Shown here: piece by piece, positions 7,791-14,676 of the stretch
Numbering within the stretch: the first letter of the stretch is position 1
How the letters are laid out: the number at the start of each line of letters is the position of its first letter
NCBI GenBank assembly: GCA_040255445.1
Contig: JBDZUZ010000076.1
Span: 1-18,552 of the forward strand
Direction: 5' to 3'
Source of the DNA: JBDZUZ01 sp040255445
GTDB lineage: Bacteria > Planctomycetota > Phycisphaerae > Phycisphaerales > UBA1924
Length of the DNA: 18,552 nucleotides
Notes under the pieces: generated by a model
What the model was told of the DNA's origin: nothing
What the model saw: only the letters and a program-made list of their open reading frames with translations
Database searches by the model: none
Program-made: the position numbers and the translations under genes

Positions 7791-8798
7791 ATGATCGCGG
7801 TTGAGCAGGTGTACAAGTCCTTCGGCAAGGTCCGCGCGGTGCGGGGGGTGTCCTTTGCGCTCGAACCGGGCCAAATCGTCGGGCTCCTGGGCCCAAACGG
7901 GGCGGGCAAGACGACGACGATCCGGATGATTACCGGATACACCGCTCCGGATAAGGGACGCTGCACCATTCAAGGCCTCGACGTCGTCGACAACCCGCTC
8001 GCAGCGCGGCGCCGGCTGGGGTACCTCCCGGAATCCGCCCCGCTTTACGACGAGATGAAAGTCACCGAATACCTCGCCTTCCGGGCGCGGCTTTTCGGCC
8101 TCGACCGGTCGACCCGCAAGAAGGCGGTCGGGCATGTCCTCGAACGCTGCTGGCTGACCGATGTGAAGCGGCGGCGGGTGAGCAAGCTCAGCAAGGGGTA
8201 CAAGCAGCGGGTGGGCCTGGCTTCGGCCCTGCTGCACAACCCGCCCGTGGTCATCCTCGATGAGCCCACCAACGGCCTGGACCCCTCGCAGGTGAAGGAA
8301 ACACGGAGCCTCATCCGCGAATTGGCCAAGAACAAGACCATGCTGATCTCGACGCACATCCTCTCGGAGGTCGAGCGGATGTGCGACCGCGTGCTGATCG
8401 TCGCGGCGGGTCAGTTGCGGGCAGACGGCTCGCCGCAGGACCTGGTCGCCCAGTCGCGCACCAGCGCGACGTACGTCGTGCAGGTGCGGCGTCACATGCC
8501 CGGCGACGATGAGCGTGCGAAGAAGATCTGGCAGAACCTGCCCTTCATCGCCGATGTGCAGCCCGACACGCCCGAGCGATCGAGCCTCGTGGGCGGCTGG
8601 TCGCTGTGGCTGCTCACGACCAAGCCGGGGGCGCCGGACCTCCGCGAGGCCATCGCGACCGCGGCGTCGACCGCGGGGATCCTCGTCCGCGAATTGCGGC
8701 GCGAGGAGATGTCGCTGGAGAAGGTCTTCCTGCGGATCGTGGAGGGCGAGGACAAGCAGGGCGAACTGGCCGCGGCGGCCGTGGAGTCGGCCGCATGA
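7791..8798 (+). CDS. ABC-2 type transporter ATP-binding protein, GldA-like
   Basis: 335 residues from the ATG at 7791. The frame is open back to 7728, but the extra residues have no homology to ABC proteins and the family start ('MIAVEQVYKSFG') is at 7791. Walker A is G34-PNGAGK-T41, the signature is LSKGYKQR (133-140), Walker B is 'VVILDEP' with D157 and E158, and the H-loop is H189. The core ends near residue 220. The C-terminal 110 residues are an accessory domain typical of the GldA/CcmA-like class that drives ABC-2 permeases. The protein would hydrolyse ATP at the inner face of the membrane. Its stop overlaps the permease start as ATGA, so the two should be translationally coupled. The substrate is unknown. 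Confidence 0.9.
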   Translation: MIAVEQVYKSFGKVRAVRGVSFALEPGQIVGLLGPNGAGKTTTIRMITGYTAPDKGRCTIQGLDVVDNPLAARRRLGYLPESAPLYDEMKVTEYLAFRARLFGLDRSTRKKAVGHVLERCWLTDVKRRRVSKLSKGYKQRVGLASALLHNPPVVILDEPTNGLDPSQVKETRSLIRELAKNKTMLISTHILSEVERMCDRVLIVAAGQLRADGSPQDLVAQSRTSATYVVQVRRHMPGDDERAKKIWQNLPFIADVQPDTPERSSLVGGWSLWLLTTKPGAPDLREAIATAASTAGILVRELRREEMSLEKVFLRIVEGEDKQGELAAAAVESAA

Positions 8799-9514
8799 AC
8801 AGGGCGATTTCGATCGCGATGCGAGAGCTCGGCTCGTACTTCCGCCTCCCGGCGGGATGGATCATCACCGCGCTGTACCTGCTGCTCAGCGGGATCGTCT
8901 TCTCGATCGGTACTCTCACGCCCGGTCAGCCGGCGACGCTCAAGGACTTCTTCGGTGTGTCCGGCTGGCTCCTGCTGCCGGTGGCCCCGGCCATCTCGAT
9001 GCGGTTGATCGCCGAGGAACTCCGCTCGGGGACGATCGAGTCGCTGATGACCGCCCCGGTGGGCTCGGCCTCGCTGGTGGTCGGGAAGTTCCTGGGCGCG
9101 CTGGGTTTCCTCGGGGCGATGCTGCTGCCGACGCTCGCGTACGTCGGCGTGCTCTACCTGCTCGCCGAGCCGGCCCCCGATGCGGGCCCGATGATCGCCG
9201 GGTACCTGATGCTGCTCCTGGTCGGCGGCTTCTACCTCGCGATCGGCACGCTGGCCTCGTCGCTGACGAACAACGCGACGCTGGCGTTCATGCTGACGCT
9301 CTTTGCGATCCTGGCGATGCTGTTCGCGGGGTTCGCGGCCGGGTTCGTGCCGGCCCCGCTACGCCCCGGGCTCTACGCGGTGGCGATCAACACCCGGATC
9401 TCGGACTTTGCGCGGGGTGTCATCGACACGGCGCACATCGTGTTCTTTGTGACCGCGGCGGCCTGGCTGCTGACGGTGGCGGTCGCGGCGGTCGAGTTCC
9501 GCCGCTGGAGGTGA
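8795..9514 (+). CDS. ABC-2 type transporter permease, GldF-like
   Basis: 239 residues with about six hydrophobic segments: 'WIITALYLLLSGIVFSIG', 'GWLLLPVAPAISM', 'FLGAMLLPTLAYVGVLYLL', 'MIAGYLMLLLVGGFYLAIG', 'LAFMLTLFAILAMLFAGFAA' and 'IVFFVTAAAWLLTVAVAAV'. The cytoplasmic block 'EELRSGTIESLMTAPV' is the family motif expected to contact the ATPase. This is the usual size and shape of GldF-type permeases. The ATG overlaps the ATPase stop by four bases, which fixes the start; the longer open frame back to 8606 is antisense-like noise inside the ATPase gene. It should form the membrane channel of a complex with the ATPase and the GldG-like protein that follows 16 bases later. Confidence 0.9.
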   Translation: MNRAISIAMRELGSYFRLPAGWIITALYLLLSGIVFSIGTLTPGQPATLKDFFGVSGWLLLPVAPAISMRLIAEELRSGTIESLMTAPVGSASLVVGKFLGALGFLGAMLLPTLAYVGVLYLLAEPAPDAGPMIAGYLMLLLVGGFYLAIGTLASSLTNNATLAFMLTLFAILAMLFAGFAAGFVPAPLRPGLYAVAINTRISDFARGVIDTAHIVFFVTAAAWLLTVAVAAVEFRRWR

Positions 9515-9518
9515 TTGT

Positions 9519-9525
9519 GAGGGAG
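9519..9525 (+). promoter_or_regulatory. Shine-Dalgarno sequence deciding the TTG start of the GldG-like gene
   Basis: GAGGGAG lies five bases before TTG at 9531. It is one of the clearer ribosome binding sites in the window. The permease stop codon ends only four bases earlier. It supports TTG as the true start. Confidence 0.6.
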
Positions 9526-9530
9526 TTGCG

Positions 9531-11729
9531 TTGAGCGACGGGCAGACATCCAGGCAGGCCGAAGCGCCGCGCCGGACGGCCGCGCGTCGCCGCGCCCGCT
9601 ACGGACTCGTCACGCTGCTGCTCTTGACGACCGTGACGGTCGCCGCGGGCCTGGCCAACGTGCTGGCGGACCGCTTCCGCGCGCGGTTCGATGTCACCGC
9701 CAGCGGCGACCAGAAGCTCGCTCCGCGCACCGAGCGGCTCCTCAAGGGCCTCCGGGGCGACTACCGCGTCGTGATCGCCGCGGACCAGCGGGCGATCGAC
9801 GCCCGCGCCCGCGAGCGGGTGCAGGAGGTCCTCGCGGAGATGACGCGGACCGCCGACACGCTCGACGCCACGATCATCGACACGGGCTCGCCCGCGGGCC
9901 TGGGTGAATTCCAGCGGCTGGTGGGCGAACTGGCCGAGCGTGACCGCGCTGCGATCGAGCGACAAGCCGAAGGCATCGGCGCCTCCGCTGCCGCGGCGAC
10001 GGCTCTCGCCGAGTATCTCAGCGACACGCTCAGCCCGCTGCTGCTCTCGATCCGCGATGAGCTCGGCACTGAGTCGGAGATCGACCGCACCAACCGCACA
10101 TTCTTCGAGCAGACCGCGGCGAATATGCGCATCGTCGGCGCGGAACTCTCTGCCGCGGCGGACGAAGCCCGCGGGCTGCTGACGGCGCAGGATCCCGCGC
10201 TCCCCGTCCCATCGCTCGACCGCGCTGCCGAGCGGCTCGAGCCGGCGATGGCGCAGGCCGTCGACCAGCTCACAGCGCTCTCGCGCGAACTGGGACGATT
10301 CGCAGAAGCCCGCGCGGCGGTCGGCCCCGCGGCGGACCGTGTGCGTCCCCACCTGCTCGAGATCGGCCGCCGGCGGGACGCCGTGTCCGTGGCGCTCGAC
10401 ACCCTCCGCCGGCAGCAGCGGCTCGATGTCCTGCGGGTCGTCGAAGCGCTCCGCGCGGGCGCTGCAGCGCTGGTGATCGGGCCGCCGGATGTCGGCCTGG
10501 CCGCGATCGACCTGGAAAGTCTGTTCCCCTCGACCGAGTGGCTCAACGCCGTGGGAGTCGCCCGCGCCGACATGCGGCAGCGGACCGAGGAACTGATCGT
10601 GACATCGATCGCCTCGCTCACCAATCCCGACAAGCCCATCGTCGTGCTCATGCACGGCGAGGTGCGGCCGTTCATCAAGGACACGCCGCTCTTCAAGCAG
10701 CTCGAACGGCGGCTGAGCCTGCGCGGCATCGACATGGTCGAGTGGGCGCCGGTCGCCGAGCCCAATGCCCCCGCGCTCACGACGCTCAACCCCGATGGGT
10801 CGCGTCCGGTGGTGTATGCCGTGCTCTCGCCGGATTCATCGACCTCGGCCCCGCGGGCTGGCGATCTGTCGGGCGCCCAGCGCGCAGCAAGGCTCGGCGA
10901 AGCGATCACATCGGTCGCTTCGAGCGGGCGTTCGCTCCTGGTCTCGCTCAACCCCTCGGTGCTGCCGACCTACGGGGAGCGCGATCCGATCACGGCTCCC
11001 CTGCAGCGCTGGGGGCTGTACGCCGAGACCGGCCGTCCGCTCCTCCGCGAGCAGGTCACCCAGCGCGGCCGCGTGATCGAAGAAGACCGCACCATTGTCC
11101 CGACGCCCAAGGGTCACCCGATCGCCGATGCGGTCGTGGGCCTGCCGGTGCGCCTGCCCTGGCCGATCCCGATCTTCGAGAAGGCTCTGGAAGACGGCAC
11201 GCGGCTCAAATCGACGACGGTGCTCGAACTGCCGCGGGCCGAGGACACTTGGGGCGAATCGCAGTGGCTCCGGCTGTGGCAGACGCCGCGTGATCAGCGC
11301 ACGCTCTTGCCCGATCCGCCGTCGTTCGATCCCGCACGCGATCAACGTGCGCCCGAAGGTGAGAAGGGTGTGCTCGAGGCCTGGCCGGTCGCGGTCGCGG
11401 CCGAGCGGTTCGAGGTCGGGCTCCCGGTGCAGCGACTGGTGGTGGTCGGGTCCAATGCGTGGTTCAGCGACCCGGTCACGCAGAGCCAGATCGACGCCGG
11501 CGGGCGCATGGTCGCGGCGTACCCGGGCAATCTCGAGTTCTTCGAAGCCGCGGTCTCGTGGCTGGCGGGTCAGGAGAGCCTGATCGCACAGTCAGCGATC
11601 GCCCGTCCGGTCCCGCTGGTGCGTCCGCTCGACCCCGAGACACTCCGCAATCTGCGGCTCGGTGTCATCGCGGGGCTGCCGTTGTGCGTGCTCCTGCTGG
11701 GGCTGCTCTATCGGCTGATTCGCGGGTAG
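9531..11729 (+). CDS. GldG-like ABC transporter auxiliary protein with large central helical region
   Basis: 732 residues from a TTG start. GAGGGAG ends five bases before it, an upstream in-frame stop leaves no earlier start, and the next in-frame ATG lies beyond the N-terminal helix. Residues 24-46 form a transmembrane helix and about 707-729 a second one ('LGVIAGLPLCVLLLGLLYRL'), leaving a large extracytoplasmic domain between. 'RFDVTASGDQKLAPRTERLLKGL' just after helix 1 is the characteristic opening of the ABC_transp_aux/GldG family ('fDlT...LspqT..lL'). Residues of about 100-310 are Ala/Glu/Arg-rich and look coiled-coil. The GldG-like core resumes near 'NPDKPIVVLMHGEVRPF'. In Bacteroidetes, GldA/F/G is linked to gliding; here gliding is not implied. 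Its 3' end overlaps the facing zinc-ribbon gene. Confidence 0.85.
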   Translation: MSDGQTSRQAEAPRRTAARRRARYGLVTLLLLTTVTVAAGLANVLADRFRARFDVTASGDQKLAPRTERLLKGLRGDYRVVIAADQRAIDARARERVQEVLAEMTRTADTLDATIIDTGSPAGLGEFQRLVGELAERDRAAIERQAEGIGASAAAATALAEYLSDTLSPLLLSIRDELGTESEIDRTNRTFFEQTAANMRIVGAELSAAADEARGLLTAQDPALPVPSLDRAAERLEPAMAQAVDQLTALSRELGRFAEARAAVGPAADRVRPHLLEIGRRRDAVSVALDTLRRQQRLDVLRVVEALRAGAAALVIGPPDVGLAAIDLESLFPSTEWLNAVGVARADMRQRTEELIVTSIASLTNPDKPIVVLMHGEVRPFIKDTPLFKQLERRLSLRGIDMVEWAPVAEPNAPALTTLNPDGSRPVVYAVLSPDSSTSAPRAGDLSGAQRAARLGEAITSVASSGRSLLVSLNPSVLPTYGERDPITAPLQRWGLYAETGRPLLREQVTQRGRVIEEDRTIVPTPKGHPIADAVVGLPVRLPWPIPIFEKALEDGTRLKSTTVLELPRAEDTWGESQWLRLWQTPRDQRTLLPDPPSFDPARDQRAPEGEKGVLEAWPVAVAAERFEVGLPVQRLVVVGSNAWFSDPVTQSQIDAGGRMVAAYPGNLEFFEAAVSWLAGQESLIAQSAIARPVPLVRPLDPETLRNLRLGVIAGLPLCVLLLGLLYRLIRG

Positions 11730-12294
11730 GCGGATCGACCACGCGTCGCCTCGCCGCATCGGCGTGCATCGCCGCGGCGATCTCCGGGGCGAAGTAGTCG
11801 TCGGCCGTGTGCGCTGCGGCGGCATCGGTATCGGCGGGCGCGGGATCTGGCCGGAAGAGGCGCGTCGATCCACACTCGGGGCATCGGTCGATTTCGGGAT
11901 CAAGCCCCGCGAGGTCGTAGCTGCAGGCCTTGCAATACGCCGTGGGACGCCGACGCGGCAGACAGACCATGAACAGCCCCGCGCCGCCGACCAGCAGGCC
12001 GTAGGGGTAGAGCATGATCTGCAGGAGGGGCAGGTAGATCGCGCCATCGGTCCAGCGGCTGAGCAGCAGGTGGAAGTAGCCGATGAACGCGATCCCGGCC
12101 AGACCCGCGGCGAGCGATACCAGCCCGATCAGGCGGCGACGCCAGCGGATCGCGAGATACCAGACCAGGATGGCGTACAGGACGAATGCGAACATGCGGT
12201 CACACGCGTGGGACAGGAAACCCCACGCCTTCTGAATGTTCGCAGGGTGGGCCGCGCCGGACGCGGCCGAGTGGTCAGGTTGAGCGGGGGTCAT
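11665..12294 (-). CDS. Membrane protein with C-terminal Cys4 zinc ribbon
   Basis: 209 residues of unknown function. Three hydrophobic segments are visible at about residues 35-52 ('FAFVLYAILVWYLAIRW'), 55-78 ('LIGLVSLAAGLAGIAFIGYF') and 86-113 ('YLPLLQIMLYPYGLLVGGAG'). A short treble-clef or ribbon motif follows: C121-x2-C124 'YDLAGL' and C138-x2-C141. This membrane-plus-'CxxCxYdL.Gl...CPECG' pattern is common in planctomycete proteins of unknown role; that is from general knowledge. The last 65 or so residues are Ala/Asp/Arg-rich, and the final 21 codons overlap the 3' end of the GldG-like gene on the opposite strand. It starts 37 bases after the DUF444 stop with no own TANNNT box, so it is probably co-transcribed with DUF444. 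GGTGGG precedes the ATG. Confidence 0.75.
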   Translation of the reverse strand: MTPAQPDHSAASGAAHPANIQKAWGFLSHACDRMFAFVLYAILVWYLAIRWRRRLIGLVSLAAGLAGIAFIGYFHLLLSRWTDGAIYLPLLQIMLYPYGLLVGGAGLFMVCLPRRRPTAYCKACSYDLAGLDPEIDRCPECGSTRLFRPDPAPADTDAAAAHTADDYFAPEIAAAMHADAARRRVVDPPTRESADRAAPAGARTTAAPR

Positions 12295-12331
12295 CCCACC
12301 GTCAGCAGACGCCGCGGGACCCCCGGGGACG

Positions 12332-13441
12332 TCACCGCCCGGCCCTGAAGAAGGTACGCAGCGACTCGAACAGGTCGTCGCGCGTGTTCACCTTGCTCGT
12401 GATGAGCCGGGGGCCGGAATCATCGGCGCGGCCGTCGGGGAACGCCTCGTGCAGCACGTTTATGAAGCTGCCGCTCCCGTAGGCGCTGGCGACCTGACAA
12501 TATCCAAACATGTTCGAGTAGGGGATCAACTGCTCGTCGAGCAGGCGGATGCACAGCCGGTTGTCGGCATCGCTGGAGTTGTCGCCATCGGAGAAGTGGA
12601 AGAGGTAGATGTTCCAGTCGTTGGGGTCGTAGTGGGCGCTGAGTAGTTCCTTGCAGCAGGTCAGGGCGGAGCTGATCCGCGTGCCGCCGTCCTCGCGGAT
12701 CGAGTAGAAGGTTTTCTTGTCGACCTCGGCCGCGCGGACATCGTGCACGATGTAGCGGCTCTCGATGCCCTCGTAGTTGCGGCGCAGCCAGGTATCGATC
12801 CAGAAGGCCTCGAGCCGCACGAGCTCCTTCTGCTCATCGCCCATTGATCCCGACACATCCATCATGTAGATGATCGCGGCGTTGCTCTGCGGCTTCTTGA
12901 CCTCGCTCCAACTGCGGTAGCGCAGGTCGTTGCGGATCGGGATGATGACGGGGTTGTCGGGGTCGTACTGGCCCATCGCGAGCTGCCGCTTCAGAGCTTC
13001 GCGGTAGGTGCGCTTGAAGTGTCTTAGCGAGGCCGGACCGACAGGCCGGATGCCCGTGTACTTGTCCTTAATCGTGGTGACGCGGTGCTCGCCGCGGGGC
13101 TTGATCCGCGGGAGTTCGAGTTCTTCACCGAGAATGTCGGCGAGTTCTTCCAGCGTGACATCGACTTCGAGGAGGTGCTGACCTTCCTGCTCGCCGCCCT
13201 GGCCCTGCGTGCCCTTGCCGACGGGGTCGCCCTCGCCGCCCTCGCCCATGCCGACACCGCCGGAGTTATCACCGTAGCGGAAGGTCGGGATATCGATGTC
13301 GTGGACCGGGATCGAGACGACGCGCTTGCCCTCGCGCCCGAGGAGTTCGCCCCGGGAGAGGAACCGGCGGAGGTCCTTGCGGATCCGGCCATGAACGATC
13401 TGCCGGAACCGCTGATGGTCCTGCTCGATCTTGTTCACCAT
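12332..13441 (-). CDS. DUF444 family protein (YeaH/YhbH-like, von Willebrand A-type fold)
   Basis: 369 residues from the ATG at 13441. The frame is open to 13906, but the upstream part has no family similarity and runs antisense-like into the flippase gene. The N-terminus 'KIEQDHQRFRQIVHGRIRKDL' and 'VVSIPVHDIDIPTFRYGDN' match DUF444 proteins. A glycine-rich linker at about 57-90 follows. The VWA core carries a MIDAS motif D195-V-S-G-S199 in 'YMMDVSGSMGDEQ', and 'HFSDGDNSSDADN' may supply further metal ligands. E. coli YeaH is encoded with the kinase PrkA (YeaG) and YcgB, and B. subtilis YhbH is a sporulation-associated homologue. Neither a PrkA nor a SpoVR/YcgB gene is in this window. The 227-base gap upstream suggests its own promoter, but no clear one is seen. 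Confidence 0.9.
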   Translation of the reverse strand: MVNKIEQDHQRFRQIVHGRIRKDLRRFLSRGELLGREGKRVVSIPVHDIDIPTFRYGDNSGGVGMGEGGEGDPVGKGTQGQGGEQEGQHLLEVDVTLEELADILGEELELPRIKPRGEHRVTTIKDKYTGIRPVGPASLRHFKRTYREALKRQLAMGQYDPDNPVIIPIRNDLRYRSWSEVKKPQSNAAIIYMMDVSGSMGDEQKELVRLEAFWIDTWLRRNYEGIESRYIVHDVRAAEVDKKTFYSIREDGGTRISSALTCCKELLSAHYDPNDWNIYLFHFSDGDNSSDADNRLCIRLLDEQLIPYSNMFGYCQVASAYGSGSFINVLHEAFPDGRADDSGPRLITSKVNTRDDLFESLRTFFRAGR

Positions 13442-13668
13442 GCCTGCATCCGTGGCTTGCGAGGTACCGTCCCTGGTGATCCGCACGGGGCGTCGCAGTA
13501 GATGGTCCGCGAACACCCGCCCTGAAACAGTACGACTTCGACCGGCCCGGGGATCGGCTTGAGTTCCAAACAGAACCCGGCGACGGATTGAAAGAACAGA
13601 CCCGTGCCCGCGTCTCAGGACCGTTTCGAGCCGCCGAACCGGAAGATCCCCCGTCGGGGCCACACCCC

Positions 13669-14676
13669 TTAGAGCGCCTCGTCCGCCGCGGTGCTCCTGG
13701 CCTGCTCCCGCACTTTGGAGGGGTCGATTCCCCGCCGCCGCAGCCTCGCCGCGATGAGCGCGGAACAGGCCGTTCCCAGCGCCACCGCGATCGCAACCTC
13801 CAGGCCCCGGTTGAGCACATCCGCGGAGAGCGCGGCGGGCTGCGCCACGGGCGCTGCGCCTGTCAGTGACTCGGGCAGCAATGAGCCGGTCAAACCCACC
13901 GCCCACTCACGCAGCCCCAACCCGTTTCCCGTGAGCGGAACAACCATCGCCGCCTGGCTGACGCCCGTGACAGCGGCGGCCTGCGGCGGGTTGAGGGGTG
14001 CGCCGACGAGCGCGAAGGTCGCCGCGTACCGCGCCATCCAGATCGCCATGTCCGCCAGCGAGAACGCAAGACCGAGCACGATGTTCGATGCGCGCATCGC
14101 GTTCTGCGACCGCCCCACCACCACCGCCGCGGCGGCGAGCGCCCCCACCGGCGTCAGGACCATCAGCCCAATGCCCCAGACCGTCGCCACACCCCACTCG
14201 GCCGCCAGCAGCCCCACGCCGACGATCACCACGATGGACACCGCGGAAAGCAGGAGTTTCGCGATCGTCGCGCGGATCGCGCGGCCGACGGAGATGCCGT
14301 TCACAACTTTGTGGTACGCGACACGTCCGAACATCCCCGGACGCAGCGGCAGGAAGTTAACCAGCCCGGCGACACCGACCAACTGCATCATCTCGACGTA
14401 ACCAACACGGCCGCTCTCGCCCGGCCGCGGCCGCAGCAGCGCCCACAAGGCGCCCGATGTCACGATCCAGTTCCCCAGCGGGAGCGCGGCGGCGAGCAGC
14501 AGGAGCGGCCAGCGATCGCCCGTGCCCATCCGCCACGCCTGCATCAGCGGGTCGCGGTTCATCGCGATCGCGCCGATCGCCGCGGCGAAGAGAAGTGCGC
14601 CGAGGACAGCCCCGATGATCCGCCGCGTCCGGGCGAATGCCGACGCCGCGGCGGTCTCGCCCGGGCCGACGGTCAT
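13669..14676 (-). CDS. Flippase-like integral membrane protein (lysylphosphatidylglycerol synthase TM region family)
   Basis: 335 residues with about seven to eight hydrophobic segments, starting with 'IIGAVLGALLFAAAIGAIAM' at about 20-39. Family signs are 'VGVAGLVNFLPLRPGMFGRVAYHK' in the first half and 'VPLTGNGLGLREWAVGL' in the second, corresponding to the conserved 'P.p.G..G.rE' region of the UPF0104/LPG_synthase_TM family. It has no soluble synthetase domain, so it is not a full MprF. Family members are thought to move lipids or lipid-linked sugars across the inner membrane; the substrate here is unknown. The start is fixed by an ATGA overlap with the stop of the TPR gene, indicating coupled translation. 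Confidence 0.82.
   Translation of the reverse strand: MTVGPGETAAASAFARTRRIIGAVLGALLFAAAIGAIAMNRDPLMQAWRMGTGDRWPLLLLAAALPLGNWIVTSGALWALLRPRPGESGRVGYVEMMQLVGVAGLVNFLPLRPGMFGRVAYHKVVNGISVGRAIRATIAKLLLSAVSIVVIVGVGLLAAEWGVATVWGIGLMVLTPVGALAAAAVVVGRSQNAMRASNIVLGLAFSLADMAIWMARYAATFALVGAPLNPPQAAAVTGVSQAAMVVPLTGNGLGLREWAVGLTGSLLPESLTGAAPVAQPAALSADVLNRGLEVAIAVALGTACSALIAARLRRRGIDPSKVREQARSTAADEAL

Noticed and set aside
9420..10655. 411-residue minus-strand open frame under the GldG-like gene
   Set aside because: No domain is visible, and the composition is that of a reverse-complement shadow. The plus strand encodes a recognisable GldG-like protein.
13442..13668. 227-base gap before DUF444 as a possible small RNA or riboswitch
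   Set aside because: Only short competing GC stems near 13649-13668 and an isolated TACTGT at 13527-13532 (minus strand) are visible. Neither makes a convincing structured element or promoter.
13442..13906. N-terminal extension of the DUF444 frame
   Set aside because: The residues show no DUF444 similarity and run over the 3' end of the flippase-like gene. The conserved N-terminus begins at the ATG at 13441.
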